Source: Gordius sp. MW1 (lineage: Eukaryota; Nematomorpha; Gordioida; Gordea; Gordiidae). Taken from it: a stretch of DNA of 64,000 nt. The position numbers and the translations under genes were made by a program. The notes beneath the pieces were generated by a model. The model was not told the origin of the DNA. It saw only the letters and a program-made list of their open reading frames with translations, and made no database searches. Numbering within the stretch: position 1 is the first letter of the stretch; every line of letters begins with the position of its first letter. The DNA is taken from positions 8,252,501 through 8,316,500 of the forward strand of contig OZ038528.1 in assembly GCA_964036665.1 (NCBI GenBank). The letters are read 5' to 3'. This document shows positions 33,701 through 45,993 of the stretch, one piece after another.

Positions 33701-36700
33701 TTCAAACCCCTGGTTAAAAGTATCATAATCATAAGCATAATTTTTTTGAAAGTAATTTTTTAAATAAAATTCTTATAAACATATATAGTGTCAAGCATAT
33801 AGAAATTTCTTTTGACTGCCTCAATTTTTAAGTAGCAAATTTTATGATCAAATATCTCTAAACAAATTAATGGAATAGGTGATTTAGCCTAGTAAGTAGG
33901 TACTTAAATTTAACCCTTATTTAGTAATTATAGCACTCAGTTCATACAAAATATTCTTATTATTTACTCTTTCATTTTATTAATTCGACCATCTAAATAA
34001 TAGTCTATTTATTTTGACTAAAATAAGTTTAAAAAACAAGCCAAAAAAATTCATACTAGTTTCTTTTTTATGTTTAAGGGAAAAATTATGCAAACTGATT
34101 ATTAAGCAATCAACACTTCTTCGGCTCATTTTAAAATAGTAAGGTCGTAAAAGGGACCAGTTAGAATTTTATTTTGCTCTCTTTCAATTATAAAACTAAA
34201 AATTCATGTAATACCTTAATTAAAATAAAATTTGGTCTAGGATTTTAAATTTGAATAAAGTTAGTAATTTATACAGAATTGTGATTTAGTAAGGTAGTAA
34301 AATAAAAGTCTTTTATTTTTAAATGGCAATTTTAAATTGTAAATTTTGTTTGTGCCGTACATTCGTAACTTTATATACAACGTTTTTAGTTTACAAATAG
34401 GAATTTTTGAAAGAATGTGGGTTTTATAATTAATGCGGGACTGGTGCGGCGCAATTCCATGGTAAAATCTGCGGGCTATATGCGGGCCAAAAAATATATT
34501 TAGGCGGGTGTGGGTCCGGCCTCAACTCAATATTTCGGCCCATGCAGATCTGATAACTATGCCAAAGCCACGCTTTGCTGGGCACATCTAGTTATTGAAT
34601 GCTTTATATTCCTGTCTTGTAAATTTATAGCTTTGATTTTATTGACAAGAAAATTGACAAAAAATTAATAATTAAATAAATTTATTGATGGTTTCAAAAA
34701 TATTTTTCATTAAGCTTACAAATTTTTGGCATTAAACTTAATTTCTCTTTTCGGGTAAAAATTATTTATCTATACTGTATCTTAAAAGCTACTTATGTTT
34801 ATTATGATGAATTTAAAATACGGTGTTAACTACTTGTATCTTCTTAATAAATTTTGATATTGTTTTTGAGTCATCATTCAATCTTATCATAATATATTTG
34901 TAAAAAATACAATTTGTAAAATTAGAAAGGAAGATTATTGTGGAATTTTCATTATCTAACCCTAACATTTTTGGATTTTATTTCAGCTAATATTTATTTT
35001 GTAAAAAATATTTATTTTTGAACTACCTTATCTCTTATGTGTAAAATATGCTTATAAGTTAGAGATATTTGATTTTTGTTAAAAATATATTGATTTAGAA
35101 TTTTAACTTACCCACCCACCTAATTTCTTTTACCCACCTAGAATTTTAAGGTTGTTTCATTTTTTACGAAATCATATTGATATGAAATTGAATTTAAAAT
35201 GGCCAAGAAATTATTTAAACTTTATATCACGTTTACAAAGACGTTCTTAGATTGTATAAATTATAGCGAGTTAATTGTACTTAATTATTTGGAAATAAAC
35301 CTCTATCGCGCAAAAAAATGATTGTTTTAATTGCTTAACATTTTTACATAATTTCAAAATAAATAGACACCTTAATTTTTTAGCCTCGGTTATTTAATTT
35401 AATTTTTGCCCTAAAATTTTTTATAAATAAAAAGCTCCATGATTTTATCCTAGAAATAGAACCAAAATGTTTAAAACGATATAGCATCAGAAATTGAATA
35501 AAATAATGTGACGTCTTGTAAGAATTCATAAAGATAACACGTTTTCATGAGAATATTATTGTTTATATTAATATACAGGTTTTGATAAATGTGACTGTAT
35601 ATTATTTAAAAACACACCTTTAATCAAAGCCTATACCTTACAAAATGATTGTTGCGCTAATATATTCTTCATTTGATTAAAAACGTAAATATAAGACCAC
35701 CAAAATTATATAATAAAATATTGAAAATTTATTAAAGTTTTAAGCTAATATTGGTCTTGATATATACCAAACCGAATGCCAATTTGTCGAATAGGATAAC
35801 AAGATTGGACAAAGGTTTAACTCTGCAGCCAAACCCTTTGGAGTAACTAGAATGGGAGATGGAGTTGCGGCAGGGGATGGACAGCCTGGGGCTTATAAGG
35901 CCGTCGTCCATTCTCAATACAATAGCCCTATCAATATGTATTCACCTGAGAATGTGGTTGACGCCTTTGAGGGTCAAACCAAGGGGATCATCACAGGTGT
36001 CCAAGGGTGAGCTACGTTATTCATTTATTTTTTACTTTAAAGAATAATAGTATATTATCATACACATGGGCGTAGCAAGCATTGGAATTAGAGGGGGGCA
36101 ATAATGATTTAGGGAGGGGCAAAATGATCATTTTTTGAAATTTTAGCCAACAAATTTTTGGTTTTAGAGGGGGGCAGCCGCCCCTCCTTGCCCCCCTTGG
36201 CTACGCCCATGATCATACAAAACATTTTAGAAAATACTTTTTTGCATGTATCCACAACGAATTATGGTTATAGATTTTTCTTATTTTAGGTTAAATCTTC
36301 AAAAGCCTTCTGATAAACCCAACATTCAACAGTCAGAAGTTTACAAATTTATACACGATCAAAAAGGTATGGCAATTTTTTGTTTATACAACCTTATTCT
36401 TAATACTCCGATAAAGGTTCATCTTGTGGACCCCCTAACATCGTGCAATCAGGCAGCTTTAAAAGGTTAGAGGACTATGTGACACCAGGACACTCGAGCG
36501 GTACAATCTATTATCTATGTTACAATTGTAGCCGATATTACTTTTAACTTAAATTCACATAAAATAAAAAAAGTCAGCCGTTTTTTCTTTAACATTTTTG
36601 CTGATATATTTTTACAATACTAGTAGTTGTAAGATAAAGCAATAGCAAGAATGATCATCAAATTATTATCTGTTTCTCACATAGCAAATGTTAAAATTAG

Positions 36701-39700
36701 TTAAAATCAAAAAGTTTTGTATTCATTATAATACACCTATATAAATAAGATTAGATTTAAAATAATCTCCATTAAAGTCATAAATTCTACACGCTAACTC
36801 TAAACATCAACATTCGGCCCTTTACAATTTTGTGCATAAAATAGGAATTAAGGGTATATCAGTTTGCCCTATTTATTTTAAAGGTAAAAGTAAGAAAGAT
36901 GAAAGCAACTTCTTTTTGGCCCTATTTCATGATTAAGATTAAATGAGATGAAACAAACTGAGAAATTAAGTTTCAAGTAAAAAAATTAGATTTGGCCTTA
37001 GTGTACAAAAATATTTTAAGTCAGATTATACCTTTTGATTTAAGTTATGTGATGTTATGAAATCTATTTTAATTTAAGCTGTAATATTAAATATGTAAAA
37101 TATAATAAAGTATCAGAACAAATTCTAGGTTTTATATTCATGCTGCAAAGTTTTTTTTGCTTCATTACTACGTTTTTTTATATGTACGCCAAATTTTTAA
37201 ACTATTTTTCAGTTAAAAAATTAAATGCTAAGTTTTTATATTTATTATATGGCATGTTTTTATGCCAAAATGTACGTTATAAATAACCTTATATAGATAT
37301 ATTTAAAATACGTGTTATTTTTTTATTTAAGGACCTTTATGATATACCGTAAGAAGAGAATTAAATTAAAGCTTTGAATTTTCTACTAGACGCACAAGAA
37401 ATTTATTGTTTTAATAAAAAAACGTTTATATTTAGTCAAAAAGTTTGTTTAGATTCTTTTAGTTTTTTTTAAAAATGAGCAGAAGAATAAAAATTGAGTG
37501 TAGGGGGTGAGGTGATATTAATTTCATCTTTAATAATTTGTTAAGAATCGCCAACTTTTGGAGATCCAAGGGAAAGAAGGGGAGGTGGGTCTAAAACTGT
37601 TAAAAATTAGTTAACTTTTTAAGTCTGGGGGCATTTTAAAATATTTGATGGGGAGAGGCATGGTAGTTCCCCCCCCCCCTACCTGCCATCTGAAAGAAAC
37701 CCTGTAAACAATTTGGCCTGAACTTATAAATCTGTATCGAGGGAGTGATGGTTATGAGTATAGGCGATACTACTCCTAATAGTACAAAATATAACTTGTC
37801 GGTTTCCCCATTTTGTCATTATAATTTATAGGTGACGATGGGTCTCAATCTTCAACCAATCGAATTAACAATGCAAAATTTCCTGTCAAAGCGGCTACTA
37901 TAAACTCCAGCGCCATAGACCACTCCTTTTCTTCACCTTCTCCAGCCAAATCTGGTCTAGAGTGTGCCGAGTGCTGTAGACTTATTCTGTAATTAATTAG
38001 CATCACAGTTATTTAAGTTAATTTATATTTTTATCAATATTTAGAGGACCGTTCGTCAAAGTTGGCGATCAATGTTTTCTACATCCTGATTGCTTCAAAT
38101 GCGTAACTTGCGGTACTTCACTCAAAAACCAAGGATATTATTCTATCCACAACAAGCTTTATTGCGAAATTCATGCTAGAACACATGTTAAACCAGAGTT
38201 TCAACCTGCCACAACGACTCAATCACTAAATATTGCAAGGTTTTTTTAACTTGCTCTTAATTAAGGAGTTTTATGAAACTATTTTAATTAACTAGTTTTT
38301 ACTTTAATTTTTACCTTTCGAATGGGGAAGTTTTAATTCCTTTGTTAAATTTTTGTTTATATATGGATGATGAAATTTGTAAAAGAATTGGTAATACATA
38401 TAAATCCAACTCTAAAACATACATTAATGTAGGATTTAATAATTTGATATAGGTAAAATTGGAGATGCAAAAGCAACAGGATGAATATTAATATTATATA
38501 GTATATCTAGAGTTGGAGTGGGGGCATAGTAGTATAGGCTTTGTCTTTAACAAGAGCTCGCGGGTTCAAATCCCGCCTTCGGCACTTTCTTTCAAAAGTT
38601 GTAAACATATAACATCGTCAACACGGCTGTCAGGCCTGTATAGCCAAGTGTCACTCCTGATCTAAAAATCGAAAGAAGCTGACCACATAGTGTGAGCAGC
38701 TATTGGGAATTTTACTTCTTCTTTCTTCTTCTTCGTCGTTTTAAGGCCGTTTTCCAGTATCTCCTGGGTTGGCCTGTTTTTCCCTAATCCATTTCCTCCA
38801 TTTTCTCCGATCATGATAATCGTGTTTTGTCAGGCCCATTTTTTCCATGGCGTTAGCGAGAACAGACGCCCATGTTGATTTCGGCCTCCCGCGCGATTTC
38901 TTCCCAGATACCTCCAAGGAAGTACATCTCTTCACCCAGTCGTCGTCATTCTTCCGCTACATATGTCCAAACCATCTTAGCCTGTTTTTCCGGATGACCT
39001 CGTTGATTGGCTCGATCCCGATTCTTTCTCTGAGTTTATTGCTTGTTATTCTTTCCCGTAGCTACAAGTTTGACATCCATCTTATCATACGCATTTCTGT
39101 GCTTTCCAATTTGACTTTATGTATATCGACATTAATGGCCACGTTTCACTTCCACATACATGACAACTTCTAATACATGCCGCGTAGACTGTACCCTTTA
39201 AAATGAGTGAAACACCTTTTCCAGTCAAAAGAGGGCCATCTCTCTAAACTTCTTCCAGGCTTGTCGTATCCTTGCTGTAACTGCCGACCCATCTGCACTT
39301 AAAGAGTCCCCGAGGTAGGTAAAGGTGTTAACTTTTCCTAGCGTCTCCCCATTACCGATGTTCAAGTCGGTTATGGCATTATCCGTTAGAGCTCATGTCA
39401 CGCAAGGCTTGCAGCTAAACGTACGACTTGCCAATAAGAGACTTCCTTTCACACCGCTACATTTTTTGTGGACCCATCCTAGGCATTTTGTGCATTGTTT
39501 AGAGTTGCTAGCCACTCCATTGTAACATACGCTACAGGGCCAGGCGCAAGTTGCCTCGGCACTCTTCATAATTTTCCCGCCAAACATTCACCTTTGTTTT
39601 TCCCATGTTAACTTTTAAGCCCTTTTCCTCCATTCCGTTTTTTCATTTCAGTATCTTTGTAGAGAGATCAGCCTCACTCTCAGCCATTATCAAGAGATCA

Positions 39701-42700
39701 TCGGCGTATAAAAGTTCCCATGGGAGTCCTTCTCGCAGTTGTTTTGTCACCACCTCCATTACGAGTAAAAGTAGAGGGCTTAAAACGGAACCTTGGTGTA
39801 GCCCAACCTTGACTTCAAAGCTTTCGCTATCGCCATCATAGGTCCTCACTGCTGTTTGAGATTCGTCATACATAACCATCACAGCCGTAACCAACCATTC
39901 TTCCACACCTGTTTTTCTAAGAGCCCATTTTACAACTTCCCGCGGCACACGGTCAAACGCTTTCTTTAGGTCTACCAAGGCATAGTATAGTCTTTTACCT
40001 TTTGCTTGATGTTTTTCTTGCATCTGTCGTACTATAAAGATGGCATCGGTGGTCCCTTTCCCTGGTTTAACTTTAAATCCGAACTGCATTGCGTCGATGT
40101 TCGTTTGTTCCCGGATTCTTTTCTCGAGCACCCTCTCGATAACTCTCATAGTTTGGTCAAGGAGCTTAATAGCCCGATATGATCCGCAGTCAAGTGGGTC
40201 ACATTTTCCTTTGTATATTGGTAAAAGAACACTCTTTTCCAGTCGCTAGGTATAGTCCCTTCCTGGATTATGGCACACAGCTGTGTAAGCCAAACGACCC
40301 CAAATGTCCAGAAGCTTTTACCATTTCCGCCACTATTCCTGTTGGGCCTGCCGCTTTCCCTTATTTCATTTTCTTTATGGCATGCTGAATTTCGTCAGTC
40401 CTAATCCAACAGCAGGGTCCCCCACTTTATCGCAATCGACGTCATTGTCCCAGGTATTCTCTTCATTTAAGAGTCGTTTCATGTAGTCCTTCCAAACCTT
40501 TTTGATTCCATCGCCATGGGAGATGATGTTACCCGCAGGAGTTTTAACGCATTTAACCGCCACAACATCAAGTCTTTTTTTCGCCATTTGTTTGGCTATA
40601 CGAAACATGTTTTTCTTCCCTTCCTCTGAGTCAAGGCGTCCAGCAAATCGCATCTTTTTGTTTCCTTTATTCTGGCGACGGTCCTTCTTGCAATTCTTTT
40701 AGCCTCTTGATAGATAACCTTATCGCACCTTTGTTGGGATTCATGCCAGACTTTATAGCAACGCCTTTTATCTTCAATAGCTTTCGCCGCCTCAGAGTTC
40801 CACCACCAAGTTTCCTTATGTCTTGGGGCCCCTTTGTCCAACCACTAACGCGCGCTGTTGTGTCAAGCCAAGCATTCCTCATAGCCCTCCATTTGTCGTT
40901 TACGTTCTTCGCTATCGCAACAAAATCACGATTCTGGCAAATGGCCGTTTTCGGACTTCAATCAAAACCCCAACCCGCCCTGAAAATCTGTTTTATTTTT
41001 GCGCCTGAACACTTTTTAGCGCGCCCAGCTTTTCACTTATTTGGGCAAACTACAATTCTGCTTACATCAGCTTAGAAACTTTAGGTATATCATTGGCCGT
41101 CAACCGAGCTTTATTGCAATAGGGTCTCATTGTTATCATGTTTTGCTGATATATTGTGTAATTTAAGCCAACAGGTACCGTTATAGACGTAGCCAGACCC
41201 TCTACCCTCAATTTGCCCTCCGTTAATTTTTACTATTGCTTAAATTGCATAGCAAATGAATGCTCCCATACGAATTTAGAAAAGCCTAATAAGGCCACAC
41301 AAAGACAGCAAGTGGGGGCGGAGCCCCTTGAGTAAGGTTTAGAGGGGCAGCCCCGGCCGGGGTACAGGGGTGAAGCCCTTTATTTGAATCTTCTTCTTCT
41401 TTATCAGTTATTTGGTCCTACGGTCGTGGGGTTTGTTTTGATAAGCATGCATCTTAACCGGGTGAGTGCCGTATCTTGACTACTCTTTAGTTTTCAGAAC
41501 TTTATCGCCTTGCCAGTTTCACGTGACACGGGGTCGTCCTCTTCCTCTCTTCTCCGGTACATCCATGTCAAGTACTTTTCGATTTAGGTCATTTGTGTCC
41601 CCCTTAGTATATGTTTATACCACCTTAACCAATTTTCGTTAATCATGTCCGCCATAGGTTGAATATTCATTTTTGTCATGAGAAAGTCATTCGTCATATG
41701 GTCGAGCTGTTTACCCCAAGCTCCACCGTATAATTCTTATCTCTGTGGCTTTTATAAGCTTTCTTTCACTGGTGTTTAATGCCGATGCTTATTAATCAAT
41801 TTTTAATTCCTTTAATTTATTTTCATAATGTCAGGTTCGACAAAAAATAAGGTTTTTTTAAACTCACTTTGTTGTTCATGTGTATTCTATCTTTATTTTA
41901 TTATTTTAATAATCCACAGTCCAGGTTTAAAATGCTCCATAAAATGACCACTGTCTTACGTTAATTTGTATGAGTAGTCCAGCCCGAGGCGAAAAGCCAT
42001 TTTTATTTTTGCACCCGAATCGAGCCCGGAGCAACATCATTAATCTCGGGTATTTCCGAAACTTGCGAATATCCCCTAACTTCCTAAGCAAATCCTCCTT
42101 TTTGTTTAAAATATGCCTAGATATACAGCATTAAAAACTGATATTATGATGGGTCGTAAAAAAACATTGCCCACAAACCTTACTTTGGTCAATAAGCTAT
42201 CAATGTACTCAGATAATTCATAAAAACTTCAAGCAACCGGTATAAGCATGGACGTAGCCAAACTCTCAAGCATTAAGGTCCGTTTTTCTCCCCTTTAAAT
42301 TTCACAGCAAATAAAATGGTTTTCAACGAAGTGTAGAAGAACAAAAAACAACACGGGGCCCGGGGGCGTTACCTAACACCAAAGAACCGAGGACAATAAC
42401 CTTGTTAGGAGTTAGAGGCGGAGCCCTTTTTAGAGGTCCGAAGAACTGAGATATATCAACATTTGTTGGCACTTTAAACTATTTTATGTTTTCTCCTTAT
42501 TTAACGCGCAAAAAATGACAAAATTAGATTTTTTAATTTATTTAGCCACGCAGGAGGGGACACGACCGTCTATAATAATAATTGACGTGAAAAATAAGCA
42601 AAAAAATGACTTTGATTTAATGTTTAAAATCGTAAAAAGTTTCCATTTTCCACAGCACATGCCTACATTTATCACACCATGACGTCCTAGAAAATACTAT

Positions 42701-45700
42701 ATATTATAGAACTGTATATTCAAATTTTCAAAGAACACGATAGATACGCATTACGTCATGAGGTTGCGTTTGATTGACATTTTATTAAACGTCAAAACAT
42801 ATAAACTAAGTAACTTGACCGTCTTCTCACTTAGAGATTTGGAATATTATTTAAGACCTAGGCTCAGACCTACCAAATATTCGAAGAAATTTCCATCTAA
42901 ATGCCGTTTCGGAGGAGTTAGGACCAAACACCGTGACACGAGAATTTTATAAATTAGATAAGTTATAATTTTAGGTTCAAAAAATTTATTGTTATAGGAA
43001 AACAAAATGGATCCTTTGTCTATCATATTTATCATGTTTATAATTAAAGAATTAACAATAAATTTATGAATAAATTTTAAATTCACCAAATAGTTTAAAT
43101 TTATAAAATGTTGGGTCGGGCTCGGGTCAGGCCATAAATAAAAGAAAACATTTTGGTTGGGATCAGCCTCAAGCAAATTCAAGACAAAAATTATCGGACC
43201 GGGCAAAAAAATTATTTTTTAGGGCTCGAAGTATATTTCAACCGATTCAGTGATATACATCTACAAACGCCTTGCTTCTTAGGATATGGAAGTTTTTGAA
43301 AACAAAATCCTACATTTTGCCACTGCGAATAAAACTTGATAACATTTATTACACTCTAGATTTCAAGACGAATATTTTTGGAATTCGATTCATTTTTATC
43401 TAAATTCTAAATTATATAAATTGATACGCATTAACCTTAAATGCCGAGATTTTATTGGCTACGTCACTGATCTACATAATTGTTTATAACTATAGGTGAG
43501 ACGTTTTCATCTACATCTTTGAACAAATACAGGGTATCATCGAGAGATTATTAATTAATGGATTAAAAATTATATAGGATAGGATAGTTAACCATAAATA
43601 ATATTTGTTTTGAAGTCAGTGCTTAATTAGGTTAGGATATGCATATGTTTAGTCTATGGTTTTGGTATAAACTCTATTAACAACTTAAAAAATAAGCCAT
43701 AATATCTATAGCAATTGAATTATATAAGAAATTAATTACTATATTAAACATAATAGCATAGTGCCACATCCTGTGGCGGTCTGGTGTTTTCACGGGAAAA
43801 AATGTTCCCCCAAGTTTTTTTTCATAGCAATTTCACAATCATATACGAAAATTTTACAATGCAATTTGTAAAATAAAATTAAAAATAATTTAAAAATGTA
43901 TTATGTTTCCAGGTTTTTATAAGTGTCTTAAAGTCTTTGATGTAACTAAACTATAATATTTTAACCCGTTTAATTTAGTTATTAATCAAAAAAATTTCAA
44001 ATTTTGAACGCGCCTGATACCGCCCATAAATTACTATAATCCCTATATGTATGGCGTCCTGAATATTATCACAATTATTGTCGTTCGCAGTTGCTTTCCT
44101 TTTTCCGTTTTAAGTTTGTTTTCATGTTTAATAACAGTTGGACATCATTAAGTTTTGGATATTTGAGCATACAATAAACATTTGAGATTATACCCATTTA
44201 TTTTAATATCCATGATGCAATCATTGGGCCCACTCAAATTTTTTTCTTAGTAATTTCAAGCAAATTCTGAATTAGGAAACAAATCTAAAAACCTTTTGCC
44301 AAAAATATTTGAAAAAAAAAGATAAAAATACATTTTTTGTGGTATCTACAAGTGGTTTTAATGCTAACTGTAAGTTTTCCATTTTAAAAATTATTTATAA
44401 TAAAAAATTGCCACCCCTTGGCTACGCGTCTGCTGATTAGAATCATACTAACATTAGATTTTTATACATATTAAAGGGGAAATGATCCATCACCTTATGC
44501 TTATTCCGTTAACACAAACCCAAATCCAGTTAGAACAAATCTCTCAGCACCATGGAGAAGCAATCAACCATCATCATATGCAGGTTATAATCAAAGGAAT
44601 CCTAGTTTTCTAAAAATTCCTTACAAAAATCAAACTTAATATCCATTTTATGAATCTAAAATTTAAAAAATGCTGTTCCTATTGCAGAGCCAGTGTTGCC
44701 CAAAGCCTCATTTCCAGTTCAGCAATACAATCAATCTGGGCCACACGACAATTCAGGAATAATCGGTGCTGCCAACGCAGGGTTGGGGGGCGGTTCGGCC
44801 GAAACTAACAAGAGCATGATGAAAAGAGGTCAGCGTCATTATAACTAACTAATTTGTTAGGGCATACTTATTACATTATCTGTTTTTTACCAAAGGTCAT
44901 GGAATATTTAATGATAGTGTAAGTCCAGGGATGAAAATTCCCGTTTGCGATCGATGTAACCAATATATAAGGTATAAATTACTTATTATTTATATGAAAC
45001 GATCTATTTCTGCCATTGTTTAGAGGTCCTTATATAAGTGCTCTCAATAAATCCTGGTGCCCTAATCATTTTATATGTTCCAACGGATCATGTAGTGTCT
45101 CTCTGCAATCTATTGGATTCGTAGAAGAAAAAGGGAAAATTTATTGTGAAAAGTGTTATGAACTTTATTTCGCACCTAAATGTTCAAAATGCCACAATCC
45201 CATATTAGGGGTACTCTCTTTATTTTTTTAAATTAAAAACTATGGCAATGATTTTAGGATTGTTTAAATGCGCTTGAACGCCCTTGGCATCCTGAATGCT
45301 TTATATGCACTAAATGTCGTAGCCCCTTCGGCAATTCAATGTTCTATATGGAAGATGGCCGACCTTACTGTGAAAAAGGTAGGTTTAATAATATTTTTAA
45401 AGAGTTTAGGATAACTAACATTTGTATATGCTTGTAAATAATTTATAGATTGGAATGAAATTTTTACAATAAAATGTGCTGGATGCGGACAACCTATTCA
45501 AGCTACACATCGATGGGTTGAGGCTTTAGATAAATCCTTCCATTCTAGCTGTTTTAAATGCTCAGTAACAGAATTATACGCAATCTGTTGTCTCACCTAT
45601 ATTTACTCAAAAATAGTTTAATTTAATTTGAAAATAACTATATTAGTATATAATAGCACATAAATACCAATTGAAATATGTTTCATATTGAGAAGAGACA

Positions 45701-45993
45701 AACTAAATTATTCATTATAATTCACTATTGCAATTATATAAATTAAAGCTAAATCTCTTTAATAGAGTGTTGAATGCACTCTAATAGACTGTTAATGAAT
45801 CACATTTTAATAAGTTTTTTGCTACTTTTTTTATATTTCGGTTATTTGGTTATTGTCAAAACATTTTTTCACAATTGTTTAAAATATTTATATTTAATTT
45901 AAACAGGTTTGTTTAAAGCCCTTGGAAGGCCAAAGTTTTTTTGCTAGAGATGGTTTACCCTTCTGCAAAGTTCATTCACAAGCTAAATGGTGA
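30789..45993 (+). CDS. Zasp52-like: Zasp / ALP-Enigma PDZ-LIM protein
   Basis: Z-disc scaffold of muscle that binds alpha-actinin (PDZ and ZM parts) and other proteins through LIM domains. Exons: 30789-30899, 32081-32232, 32957-33047, 35804-36006 (or from 35795), 36290-36366, 37832-37988, 38045-38239, 44477-44583, 44688-44828, 44896-44971, 45024-45210, 45258-45378, 45449-45564, 45907-45993. Phases agree; 1821 nt, 606 aa. Exons 1-2: PDZ (SVPWGFRLQGGTDFS, carboxylate loop PWGF). Exon 4: ZM motif (VVHSQYNSPINMYSPENVVD). Exon 5: SEVYKFIHDQ. Exons 6-7: LIM1 (CAECCRLI...CEIH). Linker exons 8-9. Exons 10-14: LIM2-LIM4 (CDRCNQYIRGPYISALNKSW; KCSKCHNPILGDCLNALERP; KCAGCGQPI; ending CKVHSQAKW then TGA). 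LIM2 has WCPNHFICSNGSC, as in insect Zasp52. Intron 7 is 6.2 kb and holds a retrotransposon. Only the exon 4 acceptor is uncertain. Confidence 0.97.
31140..31305. mobile_element. Eroded hAT-type MITE in Zasp intron 1
   Basis: CAAGGGCGTTGCCAAGGGG at 31139-31157, and C-rich text with CCTGCCCTAC near 31290-31300, resemble the two ends of the CATGGGCGTAGCCAGG family. No target duplication is visible. Confidence 0.45.
32391..32600. mobile_element. hAT-type MITE in Zasp intron 2
   Basis: Ends CATCGGCGTAGCCAGC and ...GCCTACGCCCAT with G/C runs just inside; AACCAC is present on both outer flanks (32385-32390 and 32601-32606). About 210 bp, an A/T-rich interior, no coding capacity. Confidence 0.75.
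33275..33712. repeat. GAACCC hexamer-rich repeat pair in Zasp intron 3
   Basis: Two blocks (33275-33410 and 33594-33712) of irregular CCCGAACCCGAACCC text, the first ending in the inverse AAGGGTTCGGGTTTTT, about 180 bp apart. The ORF on the minus strand here is low-complexity (GSGLGSGS) and not a gene. Confidence 0.65.
33713..35790. other. Zasp intron 3, mostly featureless
   Basis: AT-rich with no coding signal. 34430-34560 has the GCGGG/GGCC patch family. 34560-34591 (GCCACGCTTTGCTGGGCACA then TCTAG followed by T) looks like a Helitron-type 3' end: a short GC hairpin before CTAG. No matching 5' end was found. Confidence 0.4.
36065..36211. mobile_element. hAT-type MITE (147 bp) with perfect 8-bp TSD
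   Basis: Ends CATGGGCGTAGCAAGC and ...TTGGCTACGCCCATG, flanked by ATCATACA at 36057-36064 and 36212-36219. Lies in Zasp intron 4, only 58 bp after the exon 4 donor. Same length as the copy at 12691-12837. Confidence 0.92.
36367..37831. other. Zasp intron 5, no features
   Basis: AT-rich, apart from G-rich and C-rich patches at 37500-37690 (ending in a C run at about 37670) that may be an eroded MITE. No open frames of note. Confidence 0.35.
38505..38700 (+). repeat. tRNA-derived SINE-like head
   Basis: Contains an A-box-like TAGTAGTATAGG and a strong B-box-like GGGTTCAAATCCC inside a perfect 5-bp T-stem (GCGGG/CCCGC). The expected acceptor strands (GGGGGCA and CTTCGGC) do not pair, so it is not a working tRNA gene. 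About 120 bp of unrelated body follows, up to the (TTC)n stretch at about 38708-38735. Confidence 0.5.
38741..41075 (-). mobile_element. Broken non-LTR retrotransposon in Zasp intron 7
   Basis: Minus strand, 5'-truncated (no endonuclease seen), multiple frame breaks. In 5' to 3' order: a basic leader (40841-40596, HKETWWWNSEAAKAIEDKRR); KNMFRIAKQMAKKRLDVVAV (40653-40375); the reverse transcriptase (40149-39643) with ALVDLKKAFDRV, LHQGSVLSPL and the catalytic LLYADDLLI; a PHD-like zinc finger (39587-39393: CSVCYNGV...CTKCLGWVHKKCSG); and a C-terminal KSRGRPKSTW tail (38935-38741), then a (GAA)n tail near 38735-38708. Layout and motifs suit an RTE-like element common in marine and arthropod genomes; the clade is my inference. 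Confidence 0.88.
39643..40149 (-). pseudogene. Reverse transcriptase domain, retrotransposon-derived
   Basis: 168 codons covering the central RT domain: GFKVKPGKGTTDAIF, the first catalytic Asp in ALVDLKKAFDRVP, the QGS box and YADD. Open across its length, but out of frame with both flanking segments of the same element, so it cannot make a full protein. Confidence 0.85.
41390..41800 (-). mobile_element. 3' fragment of an RTE-type retrotransposon
   Basis: Minus strand reads EIRIIRWSLG, then HDKNEYSTYGGHD, then KVLDMDVPEKRGRGRPRVTW, ending in the (GAA)n tail at about 41394-41405. Matches the plus-strand piece at 26450-26670 and the piece at 28900-29035. Several stops. Lies in Zasp intron 7, upstream (plus-strand sense) of no coding exon until 44477. 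Confidence 0.7.
41800..44476. other. Remainder of Zasp intron 7
   Basis: No coding signal. GGGGGCGGAGCCCC-type patches occur at 41310-41385 and 42350-42440, the GC-patch family at 41970-42060 and 43095-43210, and single hAT-MITE ends at about 41180 (TAGACGTAGCCAGA), 42247 (CATGGACGTAGCC) and 44413-44432 (CTTGGCTACGCGTCTG). Confidence 0.35.

Noticed and set aside
38513..38590. A functional tRNA gene
   Set aside because: The T-arm is perfect, but the acceptor strands do not pair and the anticodon arm is irregular; a SINE head or tRNA pseudogene fits better.
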